Of a DNA stretch of 64,000 nt, positions 45,651 to 54,838 are shown one piece after another (within the stretch, counting starts at the first letter, position 1; every line of letters begins with the position of its first letter). The translations under genes were made by a program, and so were the position numbers. The stretch spans positions 5,580,001 to 5,644,000 of the forward strand of contig NZ_CP030073.1 in the NCBI RefSeq assembly GCF_003261055.1. Reading direction: 5' to 3'. This stretch comes from Streptomyces cadmiisoli (lineage in GTDB: Bacteria; Actinomycetota; Actinomycetes; Streptomycetales; Streptomycetaceae). The notes below the pieces were generated by a model. The model did no database searches, was not told where the DNA came from, and was given only the letters and a program-made list of their open reading frames with translations.

Positions 45651-46217
45651 GTGGACAACGACGTCTCTGCGGGGAGCAGCACCACCACCATCGTCGGCCG
45701 ACTCGCGCTCGGCATCACCCTGTTGGCGTTCGGCCTCGGGTACACCGAGCTGATCGACGGGGTGACGGCGGCGGACGCCGTGACACTGGCTCAGATCGTC
45801 GGCGGCGTGGCGCTGTTCGCCGTCGGCCTCATCGCGTTCCGTGACCGGGACGCCGGGACGGGGACCGCGTTCACGGCCCTCGGCGCGCTCTGGTTCACCT
45901 GGGGGGCCTCGGCCGAGGCCCAGGTGTCCGACAACGCGGCGGGACTGTTCCTGCTGCTGTTCGCCCTCGTGGCGCTGTCCCTCACGCTGGCCGGGGGAGA
46001 TGTGCTGAGTCAGGGCACGTACGGGCTGCTGTTCGTCGCGATGCTGCTGCTCGCCGTGGGCGGCTTCGCGGACAGCGGGTTCCTGGCCAAGGCGGGTGGC
46101 TGGTTCGCCGTGGCGGCGGGCGCGGTGGCCTGGTACGCCGCGACGGCGGCGCTGGCGCACTGGCCGACGACGCTGCCTCGCCGCGCCGCCGGCCGGGGGG
46201 TGACGGCCACCGGCTAG
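45651..46217 (+). CDS. GPR1/FUN34/YaaH-like six-span membrane protein
   Basis: This 188-residue integral membrane protein with six predicted spans resembles the acetate/succinate channel family (SatP) as annotated in Streptomyces. The canonical NPAPLGL motif of true acetate transporters is not present at the start of the first span, so transport of acetate is uncertain. The GTG at 45651 follows GGGAG. A strong hairpin terminator lies 44 bases after its stop. Confidence 0.78.
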   Translation: MDNDVSAGSSTTTIVGRLALGITLLAFGLGYTELIDGVTAADAVTLAQIVGGVALFAVGLIAFRDRDAGTGTAFTALGALWFTWGASAEAQVSDNAAGLFLLLFALVALSLTLAGGDVLSQGTYGLLFVAMLLLAVGGFADSGFLAKAGGWFAVAAGAVAWYAATAALAHWPTTLPRRAAGRGVTATG

Positions 46218-46260
46218 CTGCGCACGCCGGGGGGTTGGGCGGCTCCCCGGCGATCCAGGC

Positions 46261-46295
46261 GGGCCCCCCCGGTGAATGGTGTCACCGGGGGGCCC
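46261..46295 (+). terminator. Strong terminator hairpin
   Basis: GGGCCCCCCCGGTGA (46261-46275) pairs with TCACCGGGGGGCCC (46282-46295), apart from one bulged C, after the membrane-protein gene. Confidence 0.8.
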
Positions 46296-46336
46296 GTCCT
46301 GTTTCGGCCGGCTGTGCCGGTGGGTGGGGGCTTGTG

Positions 46337-46386
46337 GCGCAGTTCCCCGCGCCCCTGAAGGATTGCGCGGTTCCCCGCGCCCCTGA
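46337..46386. repeat. Two 22-base direct repeats of a GTTCCCCGCGCCCCTGA element
   Basis: GCGCAGTTCCCCGCGCCCCT plus GA occurs at 46337-46358 and again, with one base changed, at 46365-46386, just before the 3' end of glmS. This element is familiar from intergenic regions of many Streptomyces genomes. Its function is not known to me. Confidence 0.75.
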
Positions 46387-46393
46387 GAATCGT

Positions 46394-48211
46394 CTATTCG
46401 ACCGTGACCGACTTCGCGAGGTTGCGCGGCTTGTCGATGTCCCGGCCCAGGGCCAACGCCGTGTGGTAGGCGAGGAGTTGGAGCGGGATGCCCATCAGGA
46501 TCGGGTCGAGTTCGTCCTCGTTCTTCGGGACGAGGACGGTCTGGTCGGCCTTCTCCTGGGGCTGGTGGGCCACCGCGAGGATCTTGCCGCTGCGGGCCTT
46601 GATCTCCTCCATCGCGGCGCGGTTCTTCTCCAGCAGGTCGTCGTCGGGGACGATCGCGACCGTCGGGAGGGCGGGCTCGATGAGGGCGAGCGGGCCGTGC
46701 TTCAACTCCGAGGCGGGGTAGGCCTCGGCGTGGATGTAGGAGACCTCCTTGAGCTTCAGGGAGGCCTCGCGGGCCACGGGGTAGCCGCGCACCCGGCCGA
46801 TGAAGAGCATCGAGCGGGCGTCGGCGTACGTCTTCGCCAGCTTCTCGATCTCCTCCTCCTGCTTCATGATCTCGGAGATCTGCTCGGGGAGCTTGCGCAG
46901 GCCCTCGATGATGCGCTTGCCGTCGCGCACCGACAGGTCGCGGGTGCGGCCGAGGTGCAGGGCGAGCAGGGCGAAGGCGACGGTGGTGTTGGTGAAGCAC
47001 TTGGTGGAGACCACGCAGACCTCGGGGCCCGCGTGCACGTAGATGCCGCCGTCGGCCTCGCGGGCGATCGCGGAGCCCACCACGTTGACGATGCCGAGCA
47101 CCCGCGCGCCCTTGCGCTTGAGCTCCTGGACGGCCGCCAGCACGTCGTACGTCTCACCGGACTGCGACACGGCGATGTAGAGCGTGTCCGGGTCGACCAC
47201 CGCGTTGCGGTAGCGGAACTCCGAGGCGGGCTCGGCGTCCGCGGGGATGCGGGCCAGCTCCTCGATCATCTGGGCGCCGATCATGCCCGCGTGGTAGGAG
47301 GTGCCGCAGCCGAGGATCTTCACCCGGCGGATCCGGCGCGCCTCGCGGGCGTCCAGGTTGAGGCCGCCGAGGTGCACGGTGGAGAAGCGGTCGTCGATGC
47401 GGCCGCGCAGGACGCGGTCCACGGCGTCGGCCTGCTCGTGGATCTCCTTGTGCATGTACGTCTCGTGGCCGCCCATGTCGTACGACGCGGCCTCCCACTC
47501 GACGGTGGTCGGCTCGGCGGTGGTGCGGGTGCCCTCGGTGGTGTACGTGCGGAAGTCGTCGGCCTTGAGGGTGGCCATCTCGCCGTCGTCCAGGGTGACT
47601 ATCTGCCGCGTGTGGGTGACCAGCGCGGCGATGTCCGAGGCGACGAACATCTCCTTCTCGCCGATGCCGAGCACCACGGGCGAGCCGTTGCGGGCGACGA
47701 CGATGCGGTCGGGGAAGTCGGCGTGCAGGACGGCGATGCCGTAGGTGCCCTCGATGACGCGCAGCGTCTCGCGGACCCTGTCCTCCAGCTTCTCCGCCTG
47801 GGACCGGGCGATGAGGTGGACGAGGACCTCGGTGTCGGTCTCGGAGAGGAACTCGACGCCGTCCGCCTGAAGCTTGCGGCGCAGGTCGGCGGCGTTGTCG
47901 ATGATGCCGTTGTGGACGACGGCCACCTTGCCCGAGGCGTCGAGGTGGGGGTGCGCGTTGACGTCGGACGGGGCGCCGTGGGTGGCCCAGCGGGTGTGGG
48001 CGATGCCGGTGGTGCCCTTGAAGCGGGCCGGCACCTTGGCCTCCAGGTCCCGGACCCGGCCCTTGGCCTTGACCATCTTCAGACCGGCCGTCTTCGGGGA
48101 GGTGACGACGATGCCCGCCGAGTCGTAGCCGCGGTACTCCAGGCGCTGAAGGCCTTCGAGGAGCAGGGGGGCGACATCACGCTTCCCGATGTATCCGACG
48201 ATTCCGCACAT
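46394..48211 (-). CDS. glmS: Glutamine--fructose-6-phosphate aminotransferase GlmS
   Basis: This 605-residue cytosolic enzyme makes glucosamine-6-phosphate from fructose-6-phosphate and glutamine, the first step to UDP-GlcNAc. Cys2 is the glutaminase nucleophile (MCGIVGYIG), and GHTRWATHG-like AHTRWATHG follows. The two SIS sugar domains include ILGCGTSYHA, and the C-terminus ends LAKSVTVE as in the family. The ATG at 48211 is unambiguous. No glmS ribozyme is visible upstream. S. coelicolor has two copies; this position corresponds to the one often called glmS2. Confidence 0.97.
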   Translation of the reverse strand: MCGIVGYIGKRDVAPLLLEGLQRLEYRGYDSAGIVVTSPKTAGLKMVKAKGRVRDLEAKVPARFKGTTGIAHTRWATHGAPSDVNAHPHLDASGKVAVVHNGIIDNAADLRRKLQADGVEFLSETDTEVLVHLIARSQAEKLEDRVRETLRVIEGTYGIAVLHADFPDRIVVARNGSPVVLGIGEKEMFVASDIAALVTHTRQIVTLDDGEMATLKADDFRTYTTEGTRTTAEPTTVEWEAASYDMGGHETYMHKEIHEQADAVDRVLRGRIDDRFSTVHLGGLNLDAREARRIRRVKILGCGTSYHAGMIGAQMIEELARIPADAEPASEFRYRNAVVDPDTLYIAVSQSGETYDVLAAVQELKRKGARVLGIVNVVGSAIAREADGGIYVHAGPEVCVVSTKCFTNTTVAFALLALHLGRTRDLSVRDGKRIIEGLRKLPEQISEIMKQEEEIEKLAKTYADARSMLFIGRVRGYPVAREASLKLKEVSYIHAEAYPASELKHGPLALIEPALPTVAIVPDDDLLEKNRAAMEEIKARSGKILAVAHQPQEKADQTVLVPKNEDELDPILMGIPLQLLAYHTALALGRDIDKPRNLAKSVTVE

Positions 48212-48241
48212 ATGTATACGTATTCCTCAGCCTGTTGGGTC

Positions 48242-48565
48242 TCAGCCGTAGACGATGCGCCGCAGTTGCCGGAGCGTGAGCTCGGGCGGTGCCACCGCGC
48301 GGTACCGCAGATCCGCCTCGATCCGTTCGAAGATCGTCGCGTTCACCAGGCCCTGGGCCTGGAGCTCGCGGTGGCGGCGGCGGACGTACTCCTCGGTCGT
48401 CTCGTCGAAATAGGCGAGCACGTCCTGGATCACGCGCAGCGCCTCGCCCCGGCTGAGGGGCGTGGACCGCGACAGATGATCTACGAGTTCGTCGTGCACC
48501 CGGTAGATCCTGGGGTACGGGCGAGGGTTTCGCAAGGAAGCTGCCCGATTTCGGGCAGGAAGCAC
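48242..48565 (-). CDS. Conserved small protein upstream of glmS
   Basis: This protein of 107 residues or fewer has an unknown function and a mostly helical C-terminal 80 residues (YRVHDELVDHLSRSTPLSRG and FDETTEEYVRRRHRELQAQG). The GTG at 48565 has GAGG upstream. A GTG at 48499 with AGGA upstream would give an 85-residue product and is equally plausible. It ends 30 bases before glmS on the same strand and may be cotranscribed with it. An 18-base palindrome overlaps the longer start region. Confidence 0.7.
   Translation of the reverse strand: MLPARNRAASLRNPRPYPRIYRVHDELVDHLSRSTPLSRGEALRVIQDVLAYFDETTEEYVRRRHRELQAQGLVNATIFERIEADLRYRAVAPPELTLRQLRRIVYG
48541..48558. promoter_or_regulatory. 18-base palindrome near the start of the gene before glmS
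   Basis: CTGCCCGA-TT-TCGGGCAG has perfect 8-base arms. If the shorter start at 48499 is right, it lies about 42 bases upstream and could be an operator for the small gene and glmS. Confidence 0.4.
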
Positions 48566-48665
48566 GCCGGAACCTCGCGGTGTGCTGTGATGGGGAGCCG
48601 CCGATCGGTGGCGCCGCGTCCCCGTGCGCCCAGGGGCGAGGTGTGCATGACACCACGCGACACCT

Positions 48666-49535
48666 CTACATCCGCTTCAGGACCGCCTGCTTGGCCAGGG
48701 TGAACTCCTCGTCCGTGAGCACGCCCGTGCGGTGCAGATCGCCCAGCTCGCGCAGCCTGCGCAGCAGCGCGTCATGGTCGTCCGCGGCGGCCGGTGCGCC
48801 CTGCGCCGGCAGTGCCGCGACCGGCGCGGGCGCGGCGGCGGGATGCGGCAGCCGGGCCTGCACAGCGGCCGCCACCATCGCCATCAGCGGGTCCTTCTTG
48901 AAGCCCCACAGCTCCACGGAGTTGGGGTCGTACTTCGGCGGGGCCTTCGTGGGGGCGTTGCGCACGGTGAAGCGGAGATATCCGTTCTCCAGGCCGACCG
49001 CCGGATGCCACTCCACCGCCGCGATGTCCGCGAGGGACAGCAGCCGGGTGCCGGCGGCGGACTTGGCGTCCTCCGTCTTCCAGTTCCACTCCAGGCGCAC
49101 CTGCTCGCCGTCGAAGCTCGCCACGCCGTCGCCGGCGGCGGCCGACAGCGGCACCGCCGGACCGGGCAGCAGATACTCGGAGACCGGGTCGGTGGGCACC
49201 TGGTCCAGCAGCAGGGCGTTGCGCACCTCGTCCACGAAGTACTCGGCGACGCCGTAGCGGTCCGACTCGACGACGAGCTGATAGGGGTCGTGGGGCTCGG
49301 CCAGCCGCCCCGCCGTGGCGTGCAGCAGCGGGTCGGCGCCGGACCGCAGGCGCAGCCTCAGCCGGCCGCTCCTGCGGCCCTGCTCGAAGGAGACACCCGC
49401 CAACGCGCCCAGCGGCACGACCAGTTCACCGAGTGCCTTGCGCAGCAGGCCGACGTTCTTGTCCCGTCCCGGCGTCAGCCGCAGAGCGTCGCCGTCGAAG
49501 CTCCAGGTGCCGTCCCTCTGGATGATTTCCGCCAT
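48666..49535 (-). CDS. DUF4429 protein with C-terminal SHOCT domain
   Basis: This 289-residue soluble protein has two DUF4429 repeats (PH-like beta domains, about 1-90 and 125-210; note DGTWSFDGDALRLTPGRDKN and GVASFDGEQVRLEWNWKTED). They are followed by an Ala/Pro linker and a C-terminal SHOCT helix-hairpin (LGDLHRTGVLTDEEFTLAKQ). SHOCT modules often mediate oligomerisation; the biochemical role is unknown. The ATG at 49535 is divergent from the hexosaminidase gene, and a dre site lies between the two starts. Confidence 0.82.
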   Translation of the reverse strand: MAEIIQRDGTWSFDGDALRLTPGRDKNVGLLRKALGELVVPLGALAGVSFEQGRRSGRLRLRLRSGADPLLHATAGRLAEPHDPYQLVVESDRYGVAEYFVDEVRNALLLDQVPTDPVSEYLLPGPAVPLSAAAGDGVASFDGEQVRLEWNWKTEDAKSAAGTRLLSLADIAAVEWHPAVGLENGYLRFTVRNAPTKAPPKYDPNSVELWGFKKDPLMAMVAAAVQARLPHPAAAPAPVAALPAQGAPAAADDHDALLRRLRELGDLHRTGVLTDEEFTLAKQAVLKRM

Positions 49536-49566
49536 GACGGGGATTGTTCCACCCGACTCGCGAGAG

Positions 49567-49582
49567 AGTGGTCCATACCTGT
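49567..49582. promoter_or_regulatory. DasR-responsive element (dre) upstream of the hexosaminidase gene
   Basis: AGTGGTCCATACCTGT matches most conserved positions of the dre consensus, including TGGTC and ACC. It lies 25 bases before the hexosaminidase start and 32 bases from the divergent DUF4429 start. Confidence 0.75.
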
Positions 49583-49606
49583 CGGAGCTCAAGGAAGGGA
49601 CCGTTT

Positions 49607-51193
49607 GTGAGACAGCGCCACAGAACGCTTCGCCTTCTCGCCTCCCTGCTGCTCGTCACCGCGGTGGGGGCCTCCCTCACCGGCGCCACCCCCGCACCCC
49701 CGGCCGCGACCCCGCTCGACCGCGTGATCCCCGCCCCCGCCTCCGTCGCCCCCGGCGGCTCCCCCTACCGCATCACCGACCGCACCCGCATCCGCGTCGA
49801 CGACTCCCGCGAGGCCCGCCGCATCGGCGGCTACCTCGCCGACGTGCTGCGCCCGTCCACCGGCTACCGCCTGCCCGTCACCACCCACGGCGACGGAGGC
49901 ATCCGGCTGCGCCTGGCCAAGGGCCCCTACGGCGACGAGGGGTACCGCCTGGACAGCGGACGCGGCGGCGTCACCGTCACCGCCGGCCGCCCCGCCGGTC
50001 TGTTCCACGGTGTGCAGACCCTGCGCCAGCTCCTGCCCGCCGCCGTCGAGAAGGACAGCGTCCAGCCCGGTCCCTGGCTGATCGCCGGCGGCACCGTCGA
50101 GGACACCCCGCGCTACGCCTGGCGCGGCGCCATGCTCGACGTCTCGCGCCACTTCTTCGGCGTCGACGAGGTCAAGCGGTACATCGACCAGCTCGCGCTC
50201 TACAAGTTCAACAAGCTGCACCTGCACCTCAGCGACGACCAGGGCTGGCGCATCGCCATCGACTCCTGGCCGCGCCTCGCCACATACGGCGGCTCCACCG
50301 AGGTCGGCGGCGGACCCGGCGGGTACTACACGAAGGCCGACTACAAGGAGATCGTCCGGCACGCCGCCGCCCGGCACCTGGAGGTCGTCCCCGAGATAGA
50401 CATGCCGGGCCACACCAACGCGGCCCTCGCCTCCTACGCCGAACTGAACTGCGACGGCGTCGCGCCCCCGCTGTACACCGGCACCCAGGTCGGCTTCAGC
50501 TCGCTGTGCGTGCCGAAGGAGATCACCTACGACTTCGTCGACGACGTGGTGCGCGAGCTGGCCGCCCTCACCCCCGGGCGCTATCTGCACATCGGCGGCG
50601 ACGAGGCGCACTCCACCCCCCACGCCGACTACGTGACCTTCATGGACCGGGCGCAGGCGACCGTCGCCGAGTACGGCAAGACGGTCGTCGGCTGGCACCA
50701 GCTGACCGGCGCGACGCCCGTGCGGGGCGCGGTGGCCCAGTACTGGGGTCTGGACGGCACCGGTGCCGCCGAGAAGGAGCAGGTCGCCCGCGCCGCGCGG
50801 AACGGGACCGGGATCGTCCTGTCACCGGCCGACCGGCTCTACCTCGACATGAAGTACGACGCCGGCACCCCGCTCGGGCTGTCCTGGGCCGGATACGTCG
50901 AGGTGCGGCGGTCCTACGACTGGGACCCGGGCACCTACCTGCCGGGCGTGCCCGCGTCGGCGATCCGCGGCGTGGAGGCGCCGCTGTGGTCGGAGACCCT
51001 CGAGAACTCCGGCCACATCGAGTACATGGCCTTCCCCCGGCTGCCGGGCGTCGCCGAGCTCGGCTGGTCGCCGGCCGCCACCCACGACTGGGACCGCTAC
51101 AAGGTGCGGCTCGCCGCGCAGGGCCCGCGCTGGGAGGCACTCGGGATCGGGTACTACCGGTCGCCCCAGGTGCCCTGGCCCGCCGCGGGGTAG
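49607..51193 (+). CDS. GH20 beta-N-acetylhexosaminidase, secreted
   Basis: This 528-residue secreted family 20 enzyme releases GlcNAc from chito-oligosaccharides by substrate-assisted catalysis. An N-terminal signal peptide (about 1-34) is followed by the GH20b domain (about 37-165) and the TIM barrel, with catalytic Asp332-Glu333 (HIGGDEAHS) and SRHFFGVDEVK. The GTG at 49607 follows GGAAGGGA; longer starts would spoil the signal peptide. The upstream dre site indicates control by DasR, so GlcNAc-6-phosphate should induce it. Confidence 0.95.
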   Translation: MRQRHRTLRLLASLLLVTAVGASLTGATPAPPAATPLDRVIPAPASVAPGGSPYRITDRTRIRVDDSREARRIGGYLADVLRPSTGYRLPVTTHGDGGIRLRLAKGPYGDEGYRLDSGRGGVTVTAGRPAGLFHGVQTLRQLLPAAVEKDSVQPGPWLIAGGTVEDTPRYAWRGAMLDVSRHFFGVDEVKRYIDQLALYKFNKLHLHLSDDQGWRIAIDSWPRLATYGGSTEVGGGPGGYYTKADYKEIVRHAAARHLEVVPEIDMPGHTNAALASYAELNCDGVAPPLYTGTQVGFSSLCVPKEITYDFVDDVVRELAALTPGRYLHIGGDEAHSTPHADYVTFMDRAQATVAEYGKTVVGWHQLTGATPVRGAVAQYWGLDGTGAAEKEQVARAARNGTGIVLSPADRLYLDMKYDAGTPLGLSWAGYVEVRRSYDWDPGTYLPGVPASAIRGVEAPLWSETLENSGHIEYMAFPRLPGVAELGWSPAATHDWDRYKVRLAAQGPRWEALGIGYYRSPQVPWPAAG

Positions 51194-51202
51194 GAACGGC
51201 TG

Positions 51203-51239
51203 ACGGGCACCCCCGAGGACCGTACTCGGGGGTGCCCGT
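51203..51239. terminator. Bidirectional terminator between hexosaminidase and desD
   Basis: A perfect 15-base stem, ACGGGCACCCCCGAG (51203-51217) with CTCGGGGGTGCCCGT (51225-51239) and a seven-base loop, lies between two convergent genes. Confidence 0.9.
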
Positions 51240-51249
51240 CCGTTCGTGG

Positions 51250-53019
51250 TCAGCGCCCCGCGAGGGGGTTCTTCAGGGTGCCGATCAGCTGGAGCGCGCC
51301 GGCCGGATCCGACAGGTCCACCATCTGCCGGTTGTTGCGCAGCTGGAGCCGGTTCAGACAGGACAGCGCGAACTCCGGGGCGAACATGTCGTACTGCCGG
51401 AACTTGTCGGCCAGTTGGGGCGCCGACGCCTGGTACTCCCGCGTCACCTGCGCGACCGTGCCCCAGAAGTCGTCCTCCGTCAGGACGCCCTCGGTGGCGA
51501 GGTTCGCGGCGAGGAAGCGGAAGAAGCAGTCGAAGACGTCGGTGAACAGGGACAGGAGCCTGGTGTCCTCGGGGACGTCCACCCGCACCCGCTCCACCGC
51601 GGGCGGCAGCACCGCGTGCGGGTCCATCACCGCGATCTCCTCGGCGATGTCCTTGTAGACCGCGCGCTGCACGACGCCGTCCTTCAGTACGAGGATGACG
51701 TTCTCGCCGTGCGGCATGTAGACCAGGTCGTAGGCGTAGAAGCTGTGCAGCAGCGGGACGAAGTACGCCCGCAGGTAGCCGCGCAGCCACTCCGTCGGAG
51801 CCAGGCCCGACCGCTCGATCAGCGCGCCCGCGAAGGTGTTGCCCTCGTGGTCGACGTGGAGGAGGGCCGCCATGGTGGCGGGCGTCTCGCCCTCGCCGAG
51901 CGACGGCACCGGGCTCTCCCGCCACAGCGCGGCCAGCATCTTGCGGTAGGGCGAGGTGCGGTCCGTCGCCTGCTCGTACTCCAGGTGCCGGTAGCCGACC
52001 GCGGCCCGCTCCCTGATGATCGACAGGCCGGTCGACTTCAGCACGGGGTCGCTCTCGATGAGCTGCGCGAGCCAGTCGTTGATGGCCGGCGTGGCCTCCA
52101 TGTAGGCGGCCGACAGGCCCCGCATGAAGCCCATGTTGAGCACCGAGAGGGCCGTTTTGACGTAGTGCTTCTCGGGGTGCGACCGGTTGAAGAAGGTGCG
52201 GATCGACTGCTGGGCCAGGTACTCGTCGTCGCCCTCGCCCAGGCAGACCAGGTACCCGCGCGCCACCTCCGCGGCGAAGGTCACGGACAGCTTGTTCCAC
52301 CACTGCCAGGGGTGGACGGGGATGAGGAGGTAGTCGGCGGGGTCGAGCCCCTGCCCGGTCAGCCGCTCCTCGAACCGGTCGACCGTGTCGTCGCCCAGTT
52401 CCTGGCGCAGGAACGTCTCGTACTCGATGCCGACGCCCGCGGTGAACGCGGCCCGGGAGCGGTGCGCGGCCAGCCACACCAGCCGGACGGGGTTCGCCGT
52501 CTCGGGCGCGTACGACAGGTACTCGTGGATCCCGAAGCCGAGGCGGCCGTTGTTGGCCACGAAGCAGGGGTGGCCCTCGGTCATGCCCGTCTCGACGGCC
52601 TGGAAGCCGCTCGCGGCCAGCTCGGCGACGGGGATCTGCGGTTTGGCGAGCTTGTAGCAGGTGCCGGACAGCGTGGAGGAGATCTCCTCCAGGTAGACCG
52701 GCAGGATCTCGTCGCTGAGGCCGAGGGCCGTCCGCAGCTCGATGAAGAAGTCCAGCGCGGCGAGCGGCAGCTGCGCGCCGTCGCGGTGCCGGGTGATGGA
52801 GGCCGCGTCGACCTGCCAGTGGTCGAGGGCGTGCCGGGTGGCCGTGAAGCGGTAGCCGGTCAGCCCGTCGTCGCTGCGGACGACGTACTGGTCGCCGTCT
52901 GGTTCGGGAGTGATCAGCCGCTCGTGCGTGAACTCGGCGAGCGCCTTGCGGATCAGCGACCGGTCGGCCTCCTCCCAGCGCTCGGGCGAGAGGTGGGCCA
53001 CGGAGTCGGTGAGGTTCAT
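51250..53019 (-). CDS. desD: Desferrioxamine synthetase DesD (NIS synthetase)
   Basis: This 589-residue NRPS-independent siderophore synthetase of the IucA/IucC type oligomerises and cyclises N-hydroxy-N-succinylcadaverine to desferrioxamine E or B using ATP. Family segments include SSTLSGTCYKLA, the ATP-binding HPWQWWNK region and HGENVILVLKDG. The ATG at 53019 overlaps the desC stop as ATGA. It is the last gene of the desABCD transcript, followed by a strong terminator. Confidence 0.96.
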   Translation of the reverse strand: MNLTDSVAHLSPERWEEADRSLIRKALAEFTHERLITPEPDGDQYVVRSDDGLTGYRFTATRHALDHWQVDAASITRHRDGAQLPLAALDFFIELRTALGLSDEILPVYLEEISSTLSGTCYKLAKPQIPVAELAASGFQAVETGMTEGHPCFVANNGRLGFGIHEYLSYAPETANPVRLVWLAAHRSRAAFTAGVGIEYETFLRQELGDDTVDRFEERLTGQGLDPADYLLIPVHPWQWWNKLSVTFAAEVARGYLVCLGEGDDEYLAQQSIRTFFNRSHPEKHYVKTALSVLNMGFMRGLSAAYMEATPAINDWLAQLIESDPVLKSTGLSIIRERAAVGYRHLEYEQATDRTSPYRKMLAALWRESPVPSLGEGETPATMAALLHVDHEGNTFAGALIERSGLAPTEWLRGYLRAYFVPLLHSFYAYDLVYMPHGENVILVLKDGVVQRAVYKDIAEEIAVMDPHAVLPPAVERVRVDVPEDTRLLSLFTDVFDCFFRFLAANLATEGVLTEDDFWGTVAQVTREYQASAPQLADKFRQYDMFAPEFALSCLNRLQLRNNRQMVDLSDPAGALQLIGTLKNPLAGR

Positions 53020-53567
53020 GCGGCCACCCCCGTCGCGGCGAGGAACCGCTCCCGGGTGCAGAAGCTCAGCAGCGCCTTCTTCTCCGGCTTCTGGATCTCG
53101 CGCTCGGGCAGGAACCCGACCGCCTCGTTCAGCGCGTGCACGGCCTTGTTGTCCACGTCCGGCTCGACCACGACCCGGGCGGTCGCCGGGTCCTCGAACA
53201 ACTGCCGCATGACGGCGGTGATGACGGCCCGGGTGAACCCGCGCACGGGCCGGTCGGTCGGCGCGACCAGGAAGTGCATGCCGACGTCGCCCGGCCGCGG
53301 CTCGTACAGCCCGACCAGCTCCCGGTGGGCCGGGTCGTACCACTCCATCAGGAACGCGGGCACCCCGTCGTGCAGGCCCAGGTGGGCGTGGTGGTGCTCG
53401 TCGGCGGCTATCTCCATGTAGGCCCGCTCGACGTCCTCCAGCCGTGCCTGCTGCATCATCCAGAACGCGGCTTTGGGATGCGTTACCCAGGTGTGCAGCA
53501 GCTCGGCGTCCCGGAGCGGGTCGAGGGGGCGCAGGGTGAGGGCGCCGACGTTGGTGGGGGTGCTCAT
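53016..53567 (-). CDS. desC: N-hydroxycadaverine acyltransferase DesC
   Basis: This 183-residue GNAT-type acyl-CoA transferase of the siderophore (IucB/AlcB-like) group acylates N-hydroxycadaverine with succinyl- or acetyl-CoA. The [11 protein letters not shown] segment and the CoA-binding region [15 protein letters not shown] are recognisable. ATGA overlaps at both ends link it to desB and desD, so translation is probably coupled through the operon. Confidence 0.95.
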   Translation of the reverse strand: MSTPTNVGALTLRPLDPLRDAELLHTWVTHPKAAFWMMQQARLEDVERAYMEIAADEHHHAHLGLHDGVPAFLMEWYDPAHRELVGLYEPRPGDVGMHFLVAPTDRPVRGFTRAVITAVMRQLFEDPATARVVVEPDVDNKAVHALNEAVGFLPEREIQKPEKKALLSFCTRERFLAATGVAA

Positions 53568-54838
53568 ACGGCGAACTCCTGGAACGCGATCGACTTCTCG
53601 ACCGGGTAGTACTCGCTGCCGAGCAGCTCTCGGATGATGTACGAGTTGCGGTACGCCCCCATGCCCAGGTCGGGCGAGGTGATGCTGTGGGCGTGGACGC
53701 CGCCGTTCTGGAGGAAGACGCCTCGGCCGGTGACGTCGATCGCGTAGTTGCGGCCGACGTCGAAGTTGCCCTGGGAGTCGCGGCGCAGACGGTCGCCGAC
53801 CGGGGCGAGGAACTCCGGCTCGACGTACTTGTAGCCGGTGGCGAGGATCAGGCCCTGCGAGGTGAGCTCGAAGTCCTTCTCCTGCTCCTCCTGGCGGAAG
53901 GCGAGGGTGTAGGTGCCGTTGTCGTACGACGCGCCCTGCAGCGACGTGTTGGTGAGCAGGCGGGTGGGGACCGGGCCGCCGAGGTTCTTCCGGTAGAGCA
54001 GGTCGAAGATCTCGTTGATCAGGTCGCCGTCGATGCCCTTGAACAGGCCCTTCTGCTCGGTGGTGAGGCGGTAGCGGGTCCGCTCGGGCAGCGCGCGGAA
54101 GTAGTCGATGTACTCCGGGGAGGTCATCTCCAGCGTGAGCTTGGTGTATTCGAGGGGGAAGAAGCGCGGGGAGCGCGTCACCCAGTTCAGCCGGTAGCCG
54201 TGGACGTCGATCTCGCTGAGCAGGTCGTAGTAGATCTCGGCGGCGGACTGGCCGCTGCCCACCAGCGTGATCGACTCCTTGCGCTGGAGCTCCGCCTTGT
54301 GCCCGAGGTAGCGGGAGTTGTGGAGGAAGTCGCCGCCCAGGTCGCGGCAGGCCTCCGGGAGGTACGGCGGGGTGCCGGTGCCCAGGACCAGGTGGCGGGC
54401 GCGGAACGTCTCGCCGGCGGCCGTGGCGACCACGTACAGCTCGTCCTCGTACGTCACCTCGGTGACCGTCGTGCCGAAGCGGATGCTGGACAGCTGAGCG
54501 GCGGCCCACCGGCAGTAGTCGTCGTACTCCACCCGCAGGGGGTAGAAGTTCTCGCGGATGTAGAACGAGTAGAGCCGTCCGCGCTCCTTCAGGTAGTTGA
54601 GGAAGGAGTACGGGGACGTCGGGTCGGCCAGGGTGACCAGGTCCGACATGAACGGCGTCTGGAGGTGGGCGCCGTCGAGGAACATGCCGGCGTGCCACTC
54701 GAAGTCGGGCTTCGACTCCAGGAAGACGCCGTCGAGCTCGTCGATGGGTTCGGTGAGGCAGGCCAGGCCGAGATTGAAGGGCCCGAGCCCGATCCCCACG
54801 AAGTCGTAGGTCTTGTTCGTGGTGTCAGGAAGCGCGGT
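53564..54838 (-). CDS. desB: Cadaverine N-monooxygenase DesB
   Basis: This FAD- and NADPH-dependent amine N-hydroxylase (about 424 residues) converts cadaverine to N-hydroxycadaverine. The FAD motif [10 protein letters not shown] near the start, the NADPH motif [12 protein letters not shown] and the C-terminal [13 protein letters not shown] are intact. The TTG at 54838 is preferred because GGGAGAG is ideally placed and the start then overlaps the desA stop only slightly. An ATG at 54868 would add ten residues but has no Shine-Dalgarno. Confidence 0.95.
   Translation of the reverse strand, partial: TALPDTTNKTYDFVGIGLGPFNLGLACLTEPIDELDGVFLESKPDFEWHAGMFLDGAHLQTPFMSDLVTLADPTSPYSFLNYLKERGRLYSFYIRENFYPLRVEYDDYCRWAAAQLSSIRFGTTVTEVTYEDELYVVATAAGETFRARHLVLGTGTPPYLPEACRDLGGDFLHNSRYLGHKAELQRKESITLVGSGQSAAEIYYDLLSEIDVHGYRLNWVTRSPRFFPLEYTKLTLEMTSPEYIDYFRALPERTRYRLTTEQKGLFKGIDGDLINEIFDLLYRKNLGGPVPTRLLTNTSLQGASYDNGTYTLAFRQEEQEKDFELTSQGLILATGYKYVEPEFLAPVGDRLRRDSQGNFDVGRNYAIDVTGRGVFLQNGGVHAHSITSPDLGMGAYRNSYIIRELLGSEYYPVEKSIAFQEFAV

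Noticed and set aside
48212..48241. glmS ribozyme or riboswitch before glmS
   Set aside because: Only 30 bases separate glmS from the upstream gene, too short for the ribozyme, and this ribozyme is not expected in Streptomyces.
46235..48703. Long open frame antisense to glmS
   Set aside because: The translation has no family features, while the minus strand encodes a full-length GlmS with all active-site motifs.
49315..53421. Very long open frame (about 1368 codons) on the plus strand across the hexosaminidase and desD region
   Set aside because: It is an out-of-frame shadow of high-GC genes. The true products (GH20 enzyme in another frame and DesD on the minus strand) have complete family motifs.
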